From the NCBI GenBank assembly GCA_022605405.1, contig JABYQQ010000023.1:1-64000 (forward strand): a stretch of 64,000 nt of DNA. Direction: 5' to 3'. Positions 32,157 through 43,011 of the stretch are shown here, piece by piece. Numbering within the stretch: position 1 is the stretch's first letter; every line of letters starts with the position of its first letter. The DNA comes from Earliella scabrosa (taxonomy: Eukaryota > Basidiomycota > Agaricomycetes > Polyporales > Polyporaceae). The notes under the pieces were generated by a model. The model was not told where the DNA came from. It ran no database searches and saw only the letters and a program-made list of their open reading frames with translations. The position numbers and the translations under genes were made by a program.

Positions 32157-34662
32157 TTAGAACAAGAGACCCCAGATTGCCCGCGTGAACGCCCTGAATA
32201 CTTCGTATGGAATCCGATCAAACCTCCTCGCCGTCTCACCCATCTCCGCAGACTGCCAGTGCACCGATGTCGAGAGCTCCTGGTGGTACGCACAATAACT
32301 GCCCACATAGTCGTCCAGGGCGTAGACAGAATGCACAGGTTCGTGAACTCTCTTTCCCCGCAGCTTCTCCCACAGCCGGAACCGCAAATACTCCTCTCTT
32401 AGCTTGCGTAGCTCGAGCATCTCAGGACTCTTTTCTAGCAGCTCCGGCATGTACTTCTCCACATAATGCAACCTCAGACGCATGCATCCCAGTGCAAGCG
32501 TCGCGTGCGCCTGGGCGGCATCAACGTGGAACTCGGGCCCGCAAGTCGGAAGTGTCTTCGTCTTCTCCGAGTTGAGGAGGAAGTCGCGTCAAGTGGTGTG
32601 CACGATACGAAACTGGGGACCTAAGTGTGTGGTGTCGTCCCTATCTGTAACCTCAACGACGGCCTGAAGCAGATCCAAGACGGACAAGAACTCGTCGGGG
32701 GTAAGTCCAATGGTTCCTGCAGACGCCAAACCGAAGACATCTGACCCACAGCAATTGCGCTGAGGACAAGGTGAAGCCGTTCACGTAGCTCCTCGTACAT
32801 GCCCTCCGCTGGGAACGCGGTTTCGAGCACGGTGAAATAGAGGTTGTCGAGGCGGGGGAGTGCGATGCGGCGGTCTGGGGAAAGCAAGAGAGCGAGACGT
32901 TCGTCGAGCATTTGCTTGCTCAGATGCCCTTGATATAGGAATTCGACAGCGGTGCTCGCGTACACGAATATGCCCGCGGATTGGCGGACAAGCCGTGTGA
33001 TGATGGTGGGATCCGCGTCGGACCAGTTGCGTGTAGTATCATGCTGAGACAGTCTGTGTGTGATGACGGCTCTGATATCGCAGTCAACGACCTCCCGGTC
33101 TCCGATGTCAAGGAAATGTTGTGTAGAGACAAAGGAGTGTGCATCCAGAGTGCTCCGAATGTGCTCCGATCCGGGGCGTGAAGTGAGGAAGATGCGGAGT
33201 GGCGAGAAAGCGTGTTGTGTGCAGGAGAAAAGGAGCGCGAGGAACTCGGGGATAGTGTCTACCTCCTCTGCAGTGCACTCATCGAGAGCGTCGACGACAA
33301 TGAAGATTGGAGCATTGGATGGTAACACGGAAACATCGCGGTTCAGCGGCGTCCGAACCAAGTTCTCGCATGCGTCCTTCATGTTCTGCGACGCTCCGCC
33401 TTTCGCCAGGTGCTTGCGCGCTGCGGCTACGATGGCATCGTGCATCCGATCCGGCTGCAGGGTAGCGAGCTGGTAGACAATGGTGTTGAAGAACCCGCGA
33501 GTGGAACTGAGCTGGGTACCACGAGTGAAGAAGAACGAGGCTCCCAAGGAATTTTGATCGCTGAGCCGTCGACAGAACTCGGAAGCGATGGTGGATTTGC
33601 CCATCCCCGCCGCGCCGATGAGCACGAGAACTCTGTTCTCAGCTCCGGTCTTGCTGGTTTGTTCGACCCAGAGGTCGAGGTTGCGGAAGACCTCTTCCCG
33701 TGTACCCTGCAGGAATCGACCCTTCGGCGCATTGTCATGGGAAAGGTATGACGCGCCGTCCAACGGGAGGAGATCTTTCAGAATCCTCCCATCGACTGGT
33801 AAGCGAGTATGCATCGAAAAATAGAGCGCGCACGGAATGAAAGAAGATGCTGACCTTCCTGCTGGAGACTATTGTGAGCATAGGTACCAAAGACGGAGAT
33901 ATGCACTGGCAACACATACCATGAGCTCTTTCAGTATGGTTTCAGTTGACGTTGCAATCATCACCGTGCCTCGTAGCTACCATTGAGTGCGTTAGAAATT
34001 CCATGATAGACATGCAGCATGTATATTTACCTGGAAGTTTTGACGTGCCCGGTCGACCCTCTCCTTCATACTGTTGATAGCATCCGCATTTACCTTGCTG
34101 CGGAAGAACCGCGTGTGCCACGGCTTGTTGGCCAACGCGACTGCGTCCGCGCGGACCTGCTCGAACAATCTACATGGCACATTAGACAGCGGAAGACCCA
34201 TGAGCCCGAGGTCGAACGTACGTCTGAAGCTCCTCGAAGAGAGTGGAAAAACCCTCCGTGAGGCTGTCCCGTAGCGTCTTCTCTGCACGGGCAGGATCCG
34301 GACACTCGGCCGGGATCTGGTTGACTTCTCGATGGACGGTCTCTGCAACGACCCGAAGCGCGGCGTACACCCCTTCGATCTGCTCGCGAAGTCCTTCCAC
34401 GGCGTCGCCATTCGACTTGGTGACCTTCACGTTGCCATGAGCGTCGGTCGTGTTGCTAGCAAGAACATGAAGAGCTTACCTGCACCCTCTCCAGAATCGC
34501 GATGAGTACATCCAAGACCGCTGGCAGCCCTGGAACAGGCGCGAGCTCAGCCAGGTCACGTCCGGTCTCCAAGGTCTTGATGGTGCCTGCCCGTGCCAAC
34601 TGCAGAGCCTCGTCGCCAAAGAGCCTGTGGTAGAGCTTCATGAACCGGTCACTGAGCTTCAT
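32157..34662 (-). pseudogene. NACHT-domain STAND NTPase, copy A, disabled by a frameshift and a stop
   Basis: Exons on the minus strand are 34662-34480, 34424-34222, 34169-34031, 33976-33920, 33862-33856 (7 nt) and 33795-32157. The middle exons have the same lengths (203, 139, 7 nt) as in copy B. The N-terminal part is a helical domain (KSNGDAVEGLREQIEGVY). The NACHT domain keeps Walker A GAAGMGKST, Walker B VVDALDE and FLTSRPG. The reading frame slips by one base near 32735-32750 (after VLSAIAVGQM), continues as VFGLASAGTIGLTPDEFL, then meets TGA at 32589-32591 where copy B has Phe in HTTFRDFLL. The rest (PEFHVDAAQAHATLALGCM to the end at 32157) is well preserved, so decay looks recent. A truncated protein of 61 codons plus later exons down to 32621 could still be made. 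Confidence 0.85.
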
Positions 34663-36292
34663 GAGGCGGATTGGTGCAGTAGCTGGAAGATGGAGGCGTA
34701 TGGGTGTGCGAGCGGAGGGATTAGGGCAAGTCGGTGATGTGGTCACGAGTCAAGAAGTTCAAGGGCTGTAGAACGCCTCGGATGCAGTCGTGCGGGTCCA
34801 CCGCGTTGTAGGGTCTGCGCCGGGCGAGGAAGGTTTCTGCGACGCAGACGCCCCCTGCAATGCTTCGGCACCGGAACTGTCGCACCGTGAATGGAGGATG
34901 TCATCGACTGTTTCCTCGCAGAACAGTTACATACCACCCGGATACGGCGCGATACTCGACATCAGTAACCCATCTGTAGACACGCCGTCATCGTATAACC
35001 CCGGCAGAGACACTAGCAACACATCATGATCGCCGCTTCCGTGATGATGGAAGATTGTTTGAGATGGTGCGACGGCACGCACGCTGTCGAGAGCATCACG
35101 CGTCCTCAGGGTGACAAGCCTGGGATCGGTTCAATGTGCGTCTCCACGAGCGATGAGACCGAAGGGAGGCGAAAAGCCGCTGAAACCCGAGTTGCCTCAG
35201 CCATGAAATTCACTACAACTCAACCTCGGAAGGACACTCACTGGAAAACCGACTGTTAGTTTCGTGAAGTAGCGCTTGATCCCGTCTAACCTGCTGGCTG
35301 GCTGCCGAGCCGCCAGTGCCCTATACAATTCAGTAGAGGGATCCACCCGGGAAGCAGATTTCAGCGGATCTTTCTGAGACTTTATGATCGGATGAGTGCA
35401 TCGGCGCGACCGATTTATGAGAGATGTTAGTAGACGATAAGAGCCTCGTAGAACGCGCACCACGTTCGCCGGCATGTCCCTACAGACAACATGTCGCTCC
35501 GGCGTGAAGGAAACGTGTCCGACTCGTGTCATGCTTGGTCTTCGTGCCACGAGTGAGACGATCTCCAACCAGGAGCTCTACACCTTGCGTTAGCGCGTGG
35601 CCAGCGAACGGGAAGCTGCGTTCATCGCACCTGCAACACCTCTGAGCCCAGCTCTTCAGTTCTCGCGGACCTGCGAGCATGTGTGGGACATCTCCGTCCT
35701 GTCAGGCTTCAAGGCAGCGGAGGGTCGGAATGAAGGGGGATGATCGATGGTCTTCCATAGCCTGACATGGGGGAGCGACCTCTGGAACCAGTCGTGCGCA
35801 CCTTGTCGTCCCATAAACAACGCTTCCCCGAGGGAGACGCACTTTCAAATGAACATAGCGCGGATAGGGCTGTGGTGCGACGGTATACATGGGGCCATCG
35901 AGGCCGCATATATGTATCATATGTGCGACGTACATGTGCATGAGACTGTATCGGGATACCCCCAGTCCACATCCCATATCCCAGCACGCTACGTCTCCAG
36001 AACTGCTGTCTTTGCGAAGGATGCATCCGGGAGGAGGATCCGCAGTCGGTCGGAGGCTGAGAAGCATAAGTAAGAAAGAGAGAGAGACACTTGGAGAGAA
36101 ACGATCAAGACTTGGAGAGAGGCAAAGCGCAGAACCGTTCGAAAAGGATGCCGGCCCGGGACGGTCCGGGTGCCCTCTCCCACCAACTCAATTGGTGCTG
36201 CAAAACTGGTTAATGTCAGGTGGCATCAATCACCTGTCATCAATTTTGCTGCTCCTTCCCGTGGTATTGCTCACCCGTCCGCACCGTTTTAC
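34663..36292. other. Spacer upstream of NACHT-A; no supported gene
   Basis: Contains the presumed NACHT-A promoter. Minus-strand frames at 35197-35680 and 35702-36067 have protein-like stretches but no recognisable domain or splice pattern. Nothing here can be supported as a gene. Confidence 0.45.
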
Positions 36293-36300
36293 AGCTCATT

Positions 36301-37320
36301 CCCTGTGAGAACTGACAAAGTCTCTATCGGTCTCGCGTGGTCTCTGACATAAGAGACGAGGCGAGACCGACAGAGACAGCCGTGGAGCTGGAAGAGACCA
36401 ACCACGGTTGGTCTCCGTAAGTTTCCGTAGGTCTCCCTCAGTCTCGTCTCGTCTTTCATTGTCTCCAGCAATCGCAGACTGATCAACCCTCTCTCGCTCT
36501 CTCTCTCGCTGCTGGCGTCATCGCACATCCAATGACGTCAAATGCGATACTTCCATTCCTCTCTACCGAACACGCATGGAGCCCGTACGTATGCAGGCGT
36601 AGCTATGCCGCCATCCAGGGCCCTCTGCCCTCGCCCGCCCGCTCTCCCCCGCACCCTCCCCCGCCCACCCCGCCCACCCCGCCCACCCCGCCCACCCCGC
36701 CTGCTCTCCCCCCCCGCTCACCCCCGCCCGCTCACCCCCGCTCTGCTCGCCCATCCTCCTTTGCTCACGCGTCCGCCCGCCGCTCCTCTGCACGCCAATC
36801 CGACTCTCGCCCCACCTTATATGCCCTTCACTCACCTTCCGTGACCCCAGTAGTACATCGTACTACTGCGCCGTGGTTCCCGCGTTGCCGCGCCGACCAT
36901 ATCAGCGTGGCAGTTATAGATGTATACATATAATGCACGAAGAGACTTGACGTACCAGACCTGGTGGGAACGACGGGAGGGCGAGACACAGGTTCGACGT
37001 CGTGGTAGGAAGACAAGTGACTCCGGAGAGATGCATCGCAGTGGAGGGTCTTTTGAATGTCGACGTCAGAGAGCAATCGGAGTGCGCCGAAATAAGAAAG
37101 CGCCGGGGGAACGAATAGCAAACTGAAGCAAGCAGTTCAACTTGTGCGCCGAGCAGTTCAAAAAGTGTTAGCAGATGCGTGCACGAGGTTCAAAAACTGA
37201 GTTGAATTGACGCCCTAGATGACAGGTTGCCGACGAAAGACAAACTGAGACGTGAAAAGACCATCAGAGACCAGCGGAGACCAGCGGAGACCGATAGAGA
37301 CTTTGTCAGTTCTCACAGGG
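36301..37320. mobile_element. 1.02-kb non-autonomous hAT-like element
   Basis: The two ends are perfect 34-bp inverted repeats beginning CCCTGTGAGAACTGACAAAG (36301-36334 and 37287-37320). They are flanked by an 8-bp duplication with one mismatch (AGCTCATT at 36293-36300, CGCTCATT at 37321-37328). Subterminal GAGACC/GGTCTC words are repeated many times in both arms. The interior holds a 9-bp microsatellite and no transposase. An 8-bp duplication plus subterminal repeats points to hAT transposition; this class assignment is inference. Confidence 0.85.
36661..36701. repeat. (CCGCCCACC)n microsatellite
   Basis: Four and a half copies of a 9-bp unit inside the hAT-like element, in a longer C-rich tract (about 36610-36760). 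Confidence 0.9.
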
Positions 37321-37328
37321 CGCTCATT

Positions 37329-40104
37329 CCCCGCGGCTCCGGCCGCCACCATTCTTTTTTCCCTGCCATTGCATACCCATAGCAGCCCACAAAAATTGTC
37401 CGTTTCCTCGTGGGTTGCCTAGTATTGTTGCTGTTAAAACGACCTTCCACCCCGTACCCCTTTGGGCGCTTATGCTAACTCCGCATGCGCGTCTCCTCCC
37501 GTCTCTTGTCGGCGCCTCGAGCATGAGGCTATTACTCACCCCGATACCCAATCATCAAGCTATATAGTACTTTTCCATACTAGTACTGACCTTCTCAAGC
37601 ACGTCGCTATGCACATACTCGATAGTCCAACAATTCTAGTAGTCCTGTCAGGTTATTCTGACTAGTACTAGTCACGGTACTAACATCCAATTTGATTTTC
37701 ATCATCAACGGTCTCTATGTTCTAACGATGTCATGAGGCTGCTTTATTGCTAAGGATCGTGGTTGAAGGAACAATACCACATTGCTGTTGTAGGATAGCG
37801 AACGCAAAATATGCATTCGCAGACTCCGAGTAGGCTACCGGCATTCGCCGGGAGTTGGTAAGATCAAGCGCCTTCCGCAACAGAAACAGTCGACTTATGT
37901 ATTAAGTACATCTCGATTGCGAGTTTAGACAATTTTTATGGACATATGAAGACACTGGCTTTCGATCGGTGTAGGTTTCAGGGCAGTGCGCGCAGTGGTC
38001 GAGGTGCTGTAAAACGAGAGGGACGGGTTTGCAGTATGAGGAGGACGGTTGAGCGCCCGGCGGAAGACAAATGCGCAAGCGAGCACGGACCGCACTGCTA
38101 TGCCCGAAAGACGCTTACATCATATCGCACAGAACCTATGGCTCACCACGCGCGGATGGGAATATAATTATAAGGAGAGGGTGCACACAATCGGAGGAGA
38201 CCTAAGTGTGATTGTATGCTGACTGAAAGTGGAACTCTGATGGACAGGTCGGGTATAATCGGGCGGTCGCATATCTCATTTGCGATGACCAGTGACGGAT
38301 GCCACCTGACAACATTCGGCCTTGCATTGGTGCTCCTCCTCTTCCTCCTCGTCGAACTCATCTCGTCGTGGTTCTCCTTCTCTGACACCTATGACTTTCG
38401 CGTCGGCGCTGGCTTACGGGCCTACTGAGCATGCAGCTCGTGCCGGCGACCTGAACCCTCGACGACTCCGAAGTCGCATCAAATACTGAAGTTGCCTCGC
38501 CCTATCCGGCACCTCCTCTCGAACTCAACTATCTGCACTTGCTCGTACCAAGCAACATGCCGTCAAAGTTGCAGGGCATAGGAAACTTGGCGCGGACTGA
38601 CACAGTTGCACCTGCCTGTCGCAATCATGCTCGTCGACGCCAGTCTTTTACCCAACCCTGCGTATTCTCCTGCTCCAGTGCAAATTACGACGCGTCTCTC
38701 CATGCTACTGCATGCTCTCGATGTCGCAATTGATCTCAGCCATTCCACCTGGCTCTCCTACCTTTCAGACATCGGACGAACGACCATCAGCACCCAGTCG
38801 ACCGCACAGCAAGAACTTCCAGAGGATAAGACCGAGGAGACGCAGGGCGCGCGCGCATGCAGGTTTTGCGCCCAGTGGCCCACAACGCTCGCGGAGCGAG
38901 TCTATGGAGATCTGAACCTGAGGTGGTCTTCACATACAGGTGCGTCTGCTCTTACCGTTTGCACCTGTGTCCACACTGATGAGGCGACAGCCATGCCATC
39001 CGCTCGACGAACATAGGATGGATGAACATCAGGGACTCGACTTGTCCGTGTGGGGACGTTCGGAGGGAGTGAAGCATGCGTATGGACCTAGGTTAGGGTG
39101 TCCCTCTGTGTTCAGTCAGGTACGCTTCTTTCGCCATCTGCGCCAGCGTTTCGACCGACGAGGATGCGGGTATTCCTCGCTCGACGAAAAGGCCCTACAC
39201 AGCTGTCCATCATATGTTTCGTCCACACTCGCAACAGCCGAATGAGTCCTCTACACCGATGCTCAAGTTGGAACCACTAGTCAACTTCTTCCATAGTCCT
39301 ACCTGGACACGAGCCCCCTCTTGGTAACCTGCGTCCAGGCGAGCTCTGCGATTAACGTTGGGCAGGGAAACAGCGCGAATCGGAGTCGTATAGGGGCGAC
39401 ACGGGCGATATGGAGCAGAGTGTGGACAGCTTGCCCTGCCCCTCGGAAACCCTCACAAACGACGGGCGCAGAGCGAAAGGAGGACAAGGTCTGTTTTTCA
39501 CCACCAGCAGCCCGCTCCACGTCGACGTATGGTCGCGCATCGCTCCTTCACGTTTACATGAAGCACGAGCGCACCTGAACACCGACCATCAGGCCTCAGC
39601 CGCGGACGTGGGGATTGTGTCGAAGTGGCTTCGCGGCACCAGGTACGGCCTTCTGTTCGTATCGTCTCGTGTCTTTACTAACAAGGATCTCACTCGACCA
39701 ACAAACGCAGAATCAATAACGATATGGCGTGGTGCAGTCGCTCACGAGGAGTCCACAGTGCCTACACGTAGTTACATGTGCATTGGAGGCCAGTCAGGCT
39801 CGCATGTAGGCTCCGCGACGCACAGCACGGCGGAGCACATCGAACGGACGCTGTCCTCCACTCGCCTGCCCACGCTTGAGCGTCCTCCCATCGCCATAGC
39901 ACGACGGCCACGATCGATGTCAGCGTGCGCGAGGCCCGGTTGACAGTGCGCACGCCAGGGACACACCATGGCTCGGGATTCTGTTCGGCTTAGCCACAGA
40001 ACCCGAGGGGGCGATCGTCGACTCGAGTCTGACCGTCGCAACCGATCGCGCTCCCTCGACGCTCCTCCCGCCCAACGACGGTGGTCCCTCGCGCAGTGAG
40101 GTGG
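37329..40104. other. Gene-poor region with a degenerate duplicated segment (38.7-39.6 kb)
   Basis: No intact gene. Parts of 38750-39560 resemble 52350-52960 at the DNA level: shared words include CGGACGAACGACCATCAG (38772 and 52370) and a stretch around a common LAQMAKEAYL / LARMAEEMYL minus-strand translation. Both copies are full of stops. 37560-37680 contains a GACTAGTACTAGTC palindrome. I can name no gene. Confidence 0.5.
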
Positions 40105-40500
40105 AGGACGGATGGGGTCTTGGCGTGGAATGACATCGCTGGACGATAGGTGTATGCAGCTCTGGCGCGGGCTTCGGCGTAACAGAGGATCGCGGACCAC
40201 GCATATATGAAGACGACCTGGCTTCGCTCGCCGTCAGCTATCTTGCAGGTGCCTTCCTCGACGGCCGATGATGCACCGGAGAATGTCGCCATATCGGTCG
40301 GACGATAGCCAGCCGGTCGAGACAGACGCCGTGTAGAGTGAACGGGCGTTGAGTCCGGGATGAACGGGTTTCGCTGGATGGACTTCGAGTACGCAGCGTG
40401 GGTGTATGCAGTTTGCGGTGGCTGGTATGTGTCCGTGACGGCGGAGGCGGCTGCGTATGCGACAAGAGCAACGGCAGAGGGTGTAACAATTTAGGTGCGC
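40105..40500 (-). pseudogene. Decayed copy of the AXL2 5' end (block copy 2)
   Basis: Aligns by eye to 29300-29707, the start of AXL2. Shared landmarks in order are GTGTATGCAGCTCTGGCGCG, GTAACAGAGGATCGCGG, GTGCCTTCCTCGACGGCCGA, ACGGGCGTTGAGTCCGGGAT and GGCTGCGTATGCGACAAGAG. The frame is broken by indels and stops, and the start codon region is changed. No copy of the rest of AXL2 follows to the left, so only the 5' end was included in the duplication or retained. Confidence 0.8.
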
Positions 40501-41558
40501 AATGACTCTGGCCCGACACTGGCACGCTTCGGCAGTTGATCAGAAACCCCTGACAGAAGAGGCAGAGCGACGTCGACCCCAGCGAGCTCGATCCGTGCTT
40601 CCAGGACACGTTCACGCTCCTCCAGCGACGATCCCGCGCAAGAGCCCGCTCGTTACTTCGGATCTGTGCAGAACCGGCGGATCTCTTCAGGTGAGCCTTC
40701 GGTCTGCGAACAGTGACTCAGGTATGCATACACACGATGTGTGCCAGACCGCACTCCACGGAGCGATGATGGTGTAGCCTCCAGATCGGATGGCTGCGAG
40801 CAGCGGGAACGCAGAAAGAGCCCGGCATGCACGAGGTCGACGACGCACTTTGCGACGCTTCTGGAAGCTTTTGAGGCCTCGCCAGGCCAGGACGGTCGGC
40901 ACGGCGGATGCGCTCGGAACAGGACTCCAGAGCCAGCCGTGGCTCGCCATTCCTTCGACATGGTGGACCGTACCGGACGATCGCAGGTTTTCCGTTATCT
41001 CAAGGACGGACCAATACAAGCTCGACGAGCCCACTGTCGGCGAGTCCAGGCGGTGCCTTATACCCAATTGCGCGTGCGGAGGAATGCCGATCAGCAGTCG
41101 AGCGCACCAACTGACTTCCCAGATGACAGGTGCATGGCTGGACGAACATGAGGTTCCCAAGCTGCAGTGATGCGTCCAAACACAGCATGTACGGTACCTG
41201 CCACCCTCTCCGAACCCATCGCGGCACCGCACACCGCGGCATACACCAGCAATCAAGGATCAATGCGGACACCGTTTGAAAGACGATGTTCTGAAACCAA
41301 CCAATGCGCGACGGGTCGAGAAGGTGATGGAGGGACAGACCGCGCCTGCACGTCGCACCTGAATCATTTCCGACCCGCGTGTCCTTGAGACTGGTCCTCC
41401 GCGTCTCAATCTTTCGTCTCGAGACAGCCGACGTCCCGCCCCCACTCTGATCCATCGTGCGATGTCTTGCGGACCTGCGCCTGTCCAAAATCGCCAGAAA
41501 CACAGCCTTCCCACCCCTAACTCCCGCTCACACACGCCTAACCGAGTCTCGACAAGCA
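40501..41558. repeat. Sequence shared by block copies 2 and 3 (pairs with about 62741-63789)
   Basis: About 1.05 kb between the AXL2 fragment and the LC8 pseudogene that aligns by eye with the corresponding stretch of block copy 3. Shared words include GACAGAAGAGGCAGAGCGACGTCGA-type sequence and ATCCATCGTGCGAT. I cannot align it confidently with the 1.4-kb spacer of the reference block. It may hide a dead gene, but no frame survives. Confidence 0.6.
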
Positions 41559-42042
41559 ATCGCTGACGATGTGGACACGCCCACGCGCTCCGACTCGGGC
41601 TCGCGCGCCAAGGACACCAACGATGCGGGCCCAAAAGCAATCACCACGAACGTCGACTTGAGCGAGGAGATGGTCAACATCGCCGCCGCGGCGCTCGAGA
41701 AGTACAACATCTAGAAGGACATCGCAACCCAGATCAGAACGGACTTCGACAAGCGACACAGGACCCAGGCCAGTACTGGCACGTCCTCGGCGACAGGAAT
41801 TTTGGCTTTTATGTTCCTCATGGTACGTTCCACTCGTATTACGCCTCACGATCTTCTCCGCATTCCTGCACGGGCACAGAACTTGCGTCGTTGTGAGCAC
41901 AACTCCGCAATTCTCTTCTCTCCTCATCCATCCATCCACCGTCACTGTCACTCAACTGCTATGCTGATCTTTGCTATCAGAGACGAAACAATATATCTAC
42001 TTCTACATCGAATTCCTCGCCCTGCTGATCTGGAAGTCATGA
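41559..42042 (+). pseudogene. LC8 dynein light chain pseudogene (block copy 2)
   Basis: Clear homologue of the intact gene at 31143 (SDSGSRAKDTNDAGPKAIT, then NVDLSEEM and ALEKYNI). The start codon is ATC instead of ATG. GAG has become the stop TAG at 41712-41714 (after KYNI). A small insertion breaks the frame before WHVLGDRNFGFYV. The second exon is still visible up to TGA at 42040-42042 ([11 protein letters not shown] in a shifted frame). Non-functional. Confidence 0.9.
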
Positions 42043-43011
42043 GCTATCCTAGCATGCTCTTCTCCACTCATCAGGCTGCTGGACGGTCGGAACGGCGGCG
42101 AATGAGCGATTGAGGCATTCGCGATCGGATTGTCATACCACGGCCATGTAGCTATTCCCCTGTCTCCCCGGCTCTCGCGCCGGACCCGATACCTATCCTT
42201 GTACGTCTTGCTTTCCATCGTAGTTCAATCGTGCATGTCCGATTTGCTCTCGCACCTGCTCCGAGTGTCGGAGCCCTGAGTATGCTCGGCCGCCGTGCGA
42301 CGAGGTGCAGTGCAGCACGCAGGACACGCACATCTCTTGGGGCATCGTGTCCACAACCTTTCAATCATGCTCTACAACGCTCGCTTAGCCAATTCCGATC
42401 TCGACACAAGGTCTACGCGTTGCAACAACAATCCCACTTACTGCTCTTTCTACTCTCGAATGTCCCTATTCCAAAAACATGACGAGACGATTGCGGAGTA
42501 CTCTCATTAGATCATTTACCTCGCTCGTAATACTTGGACCTTGGCCCACGCGCTTTGCGATCGGGGTCACGTTCACAGTGAAAGTTGTCCCTGTCATTAA
42601 GGACTAACTACTAGAGATACCGGGTTGCTCAGGCTATCTGCATCATACTGTATCTGAACGTCTGAACCGGCGGAATCAATTAGTACGTCGGCACCCTCAG
42701 TCTCGTCGTCTATCCATGTATCTAACAAATCAGTGATGGCTCACTGCACTTTGTGGGAGGGGTGTCATCAGATCAAACTCGTGGATGAGATGCCAGTGCC
42801 CAGCCTGTCTACTGAGAGTGCAGAACAGGATGCAAATGTCAATGAGGACTACGAGTACTGTCTTGAACGCATGAAGATCAGGGGGCGCACAATCTCCCTG
42901 GCCGGGCATGATAATGTATCGGTATATCGTGTCGCATGCCTTTCACAAACCGCAGCCTTGCTATTCATTCAATAAGTGCAGATTATCCCCATAGCCTGCT
43001 ACTGTACTACT
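42043..43011. other. Spacer between LC8 pseudogene and NACHT-B
   Basis: The first about 190 bp repeat the 3' flank of the intact LC8 gene. The rest has an 80-codon frame (42733-42975) without recognisable features. No gene supported. Confidence 0.5.

Noticed and set aside
42733..42975. 80-codon plus-strand frame
   Set aside because: No family features, no splice sites, and it sits in decayed DNA of block copy 2.
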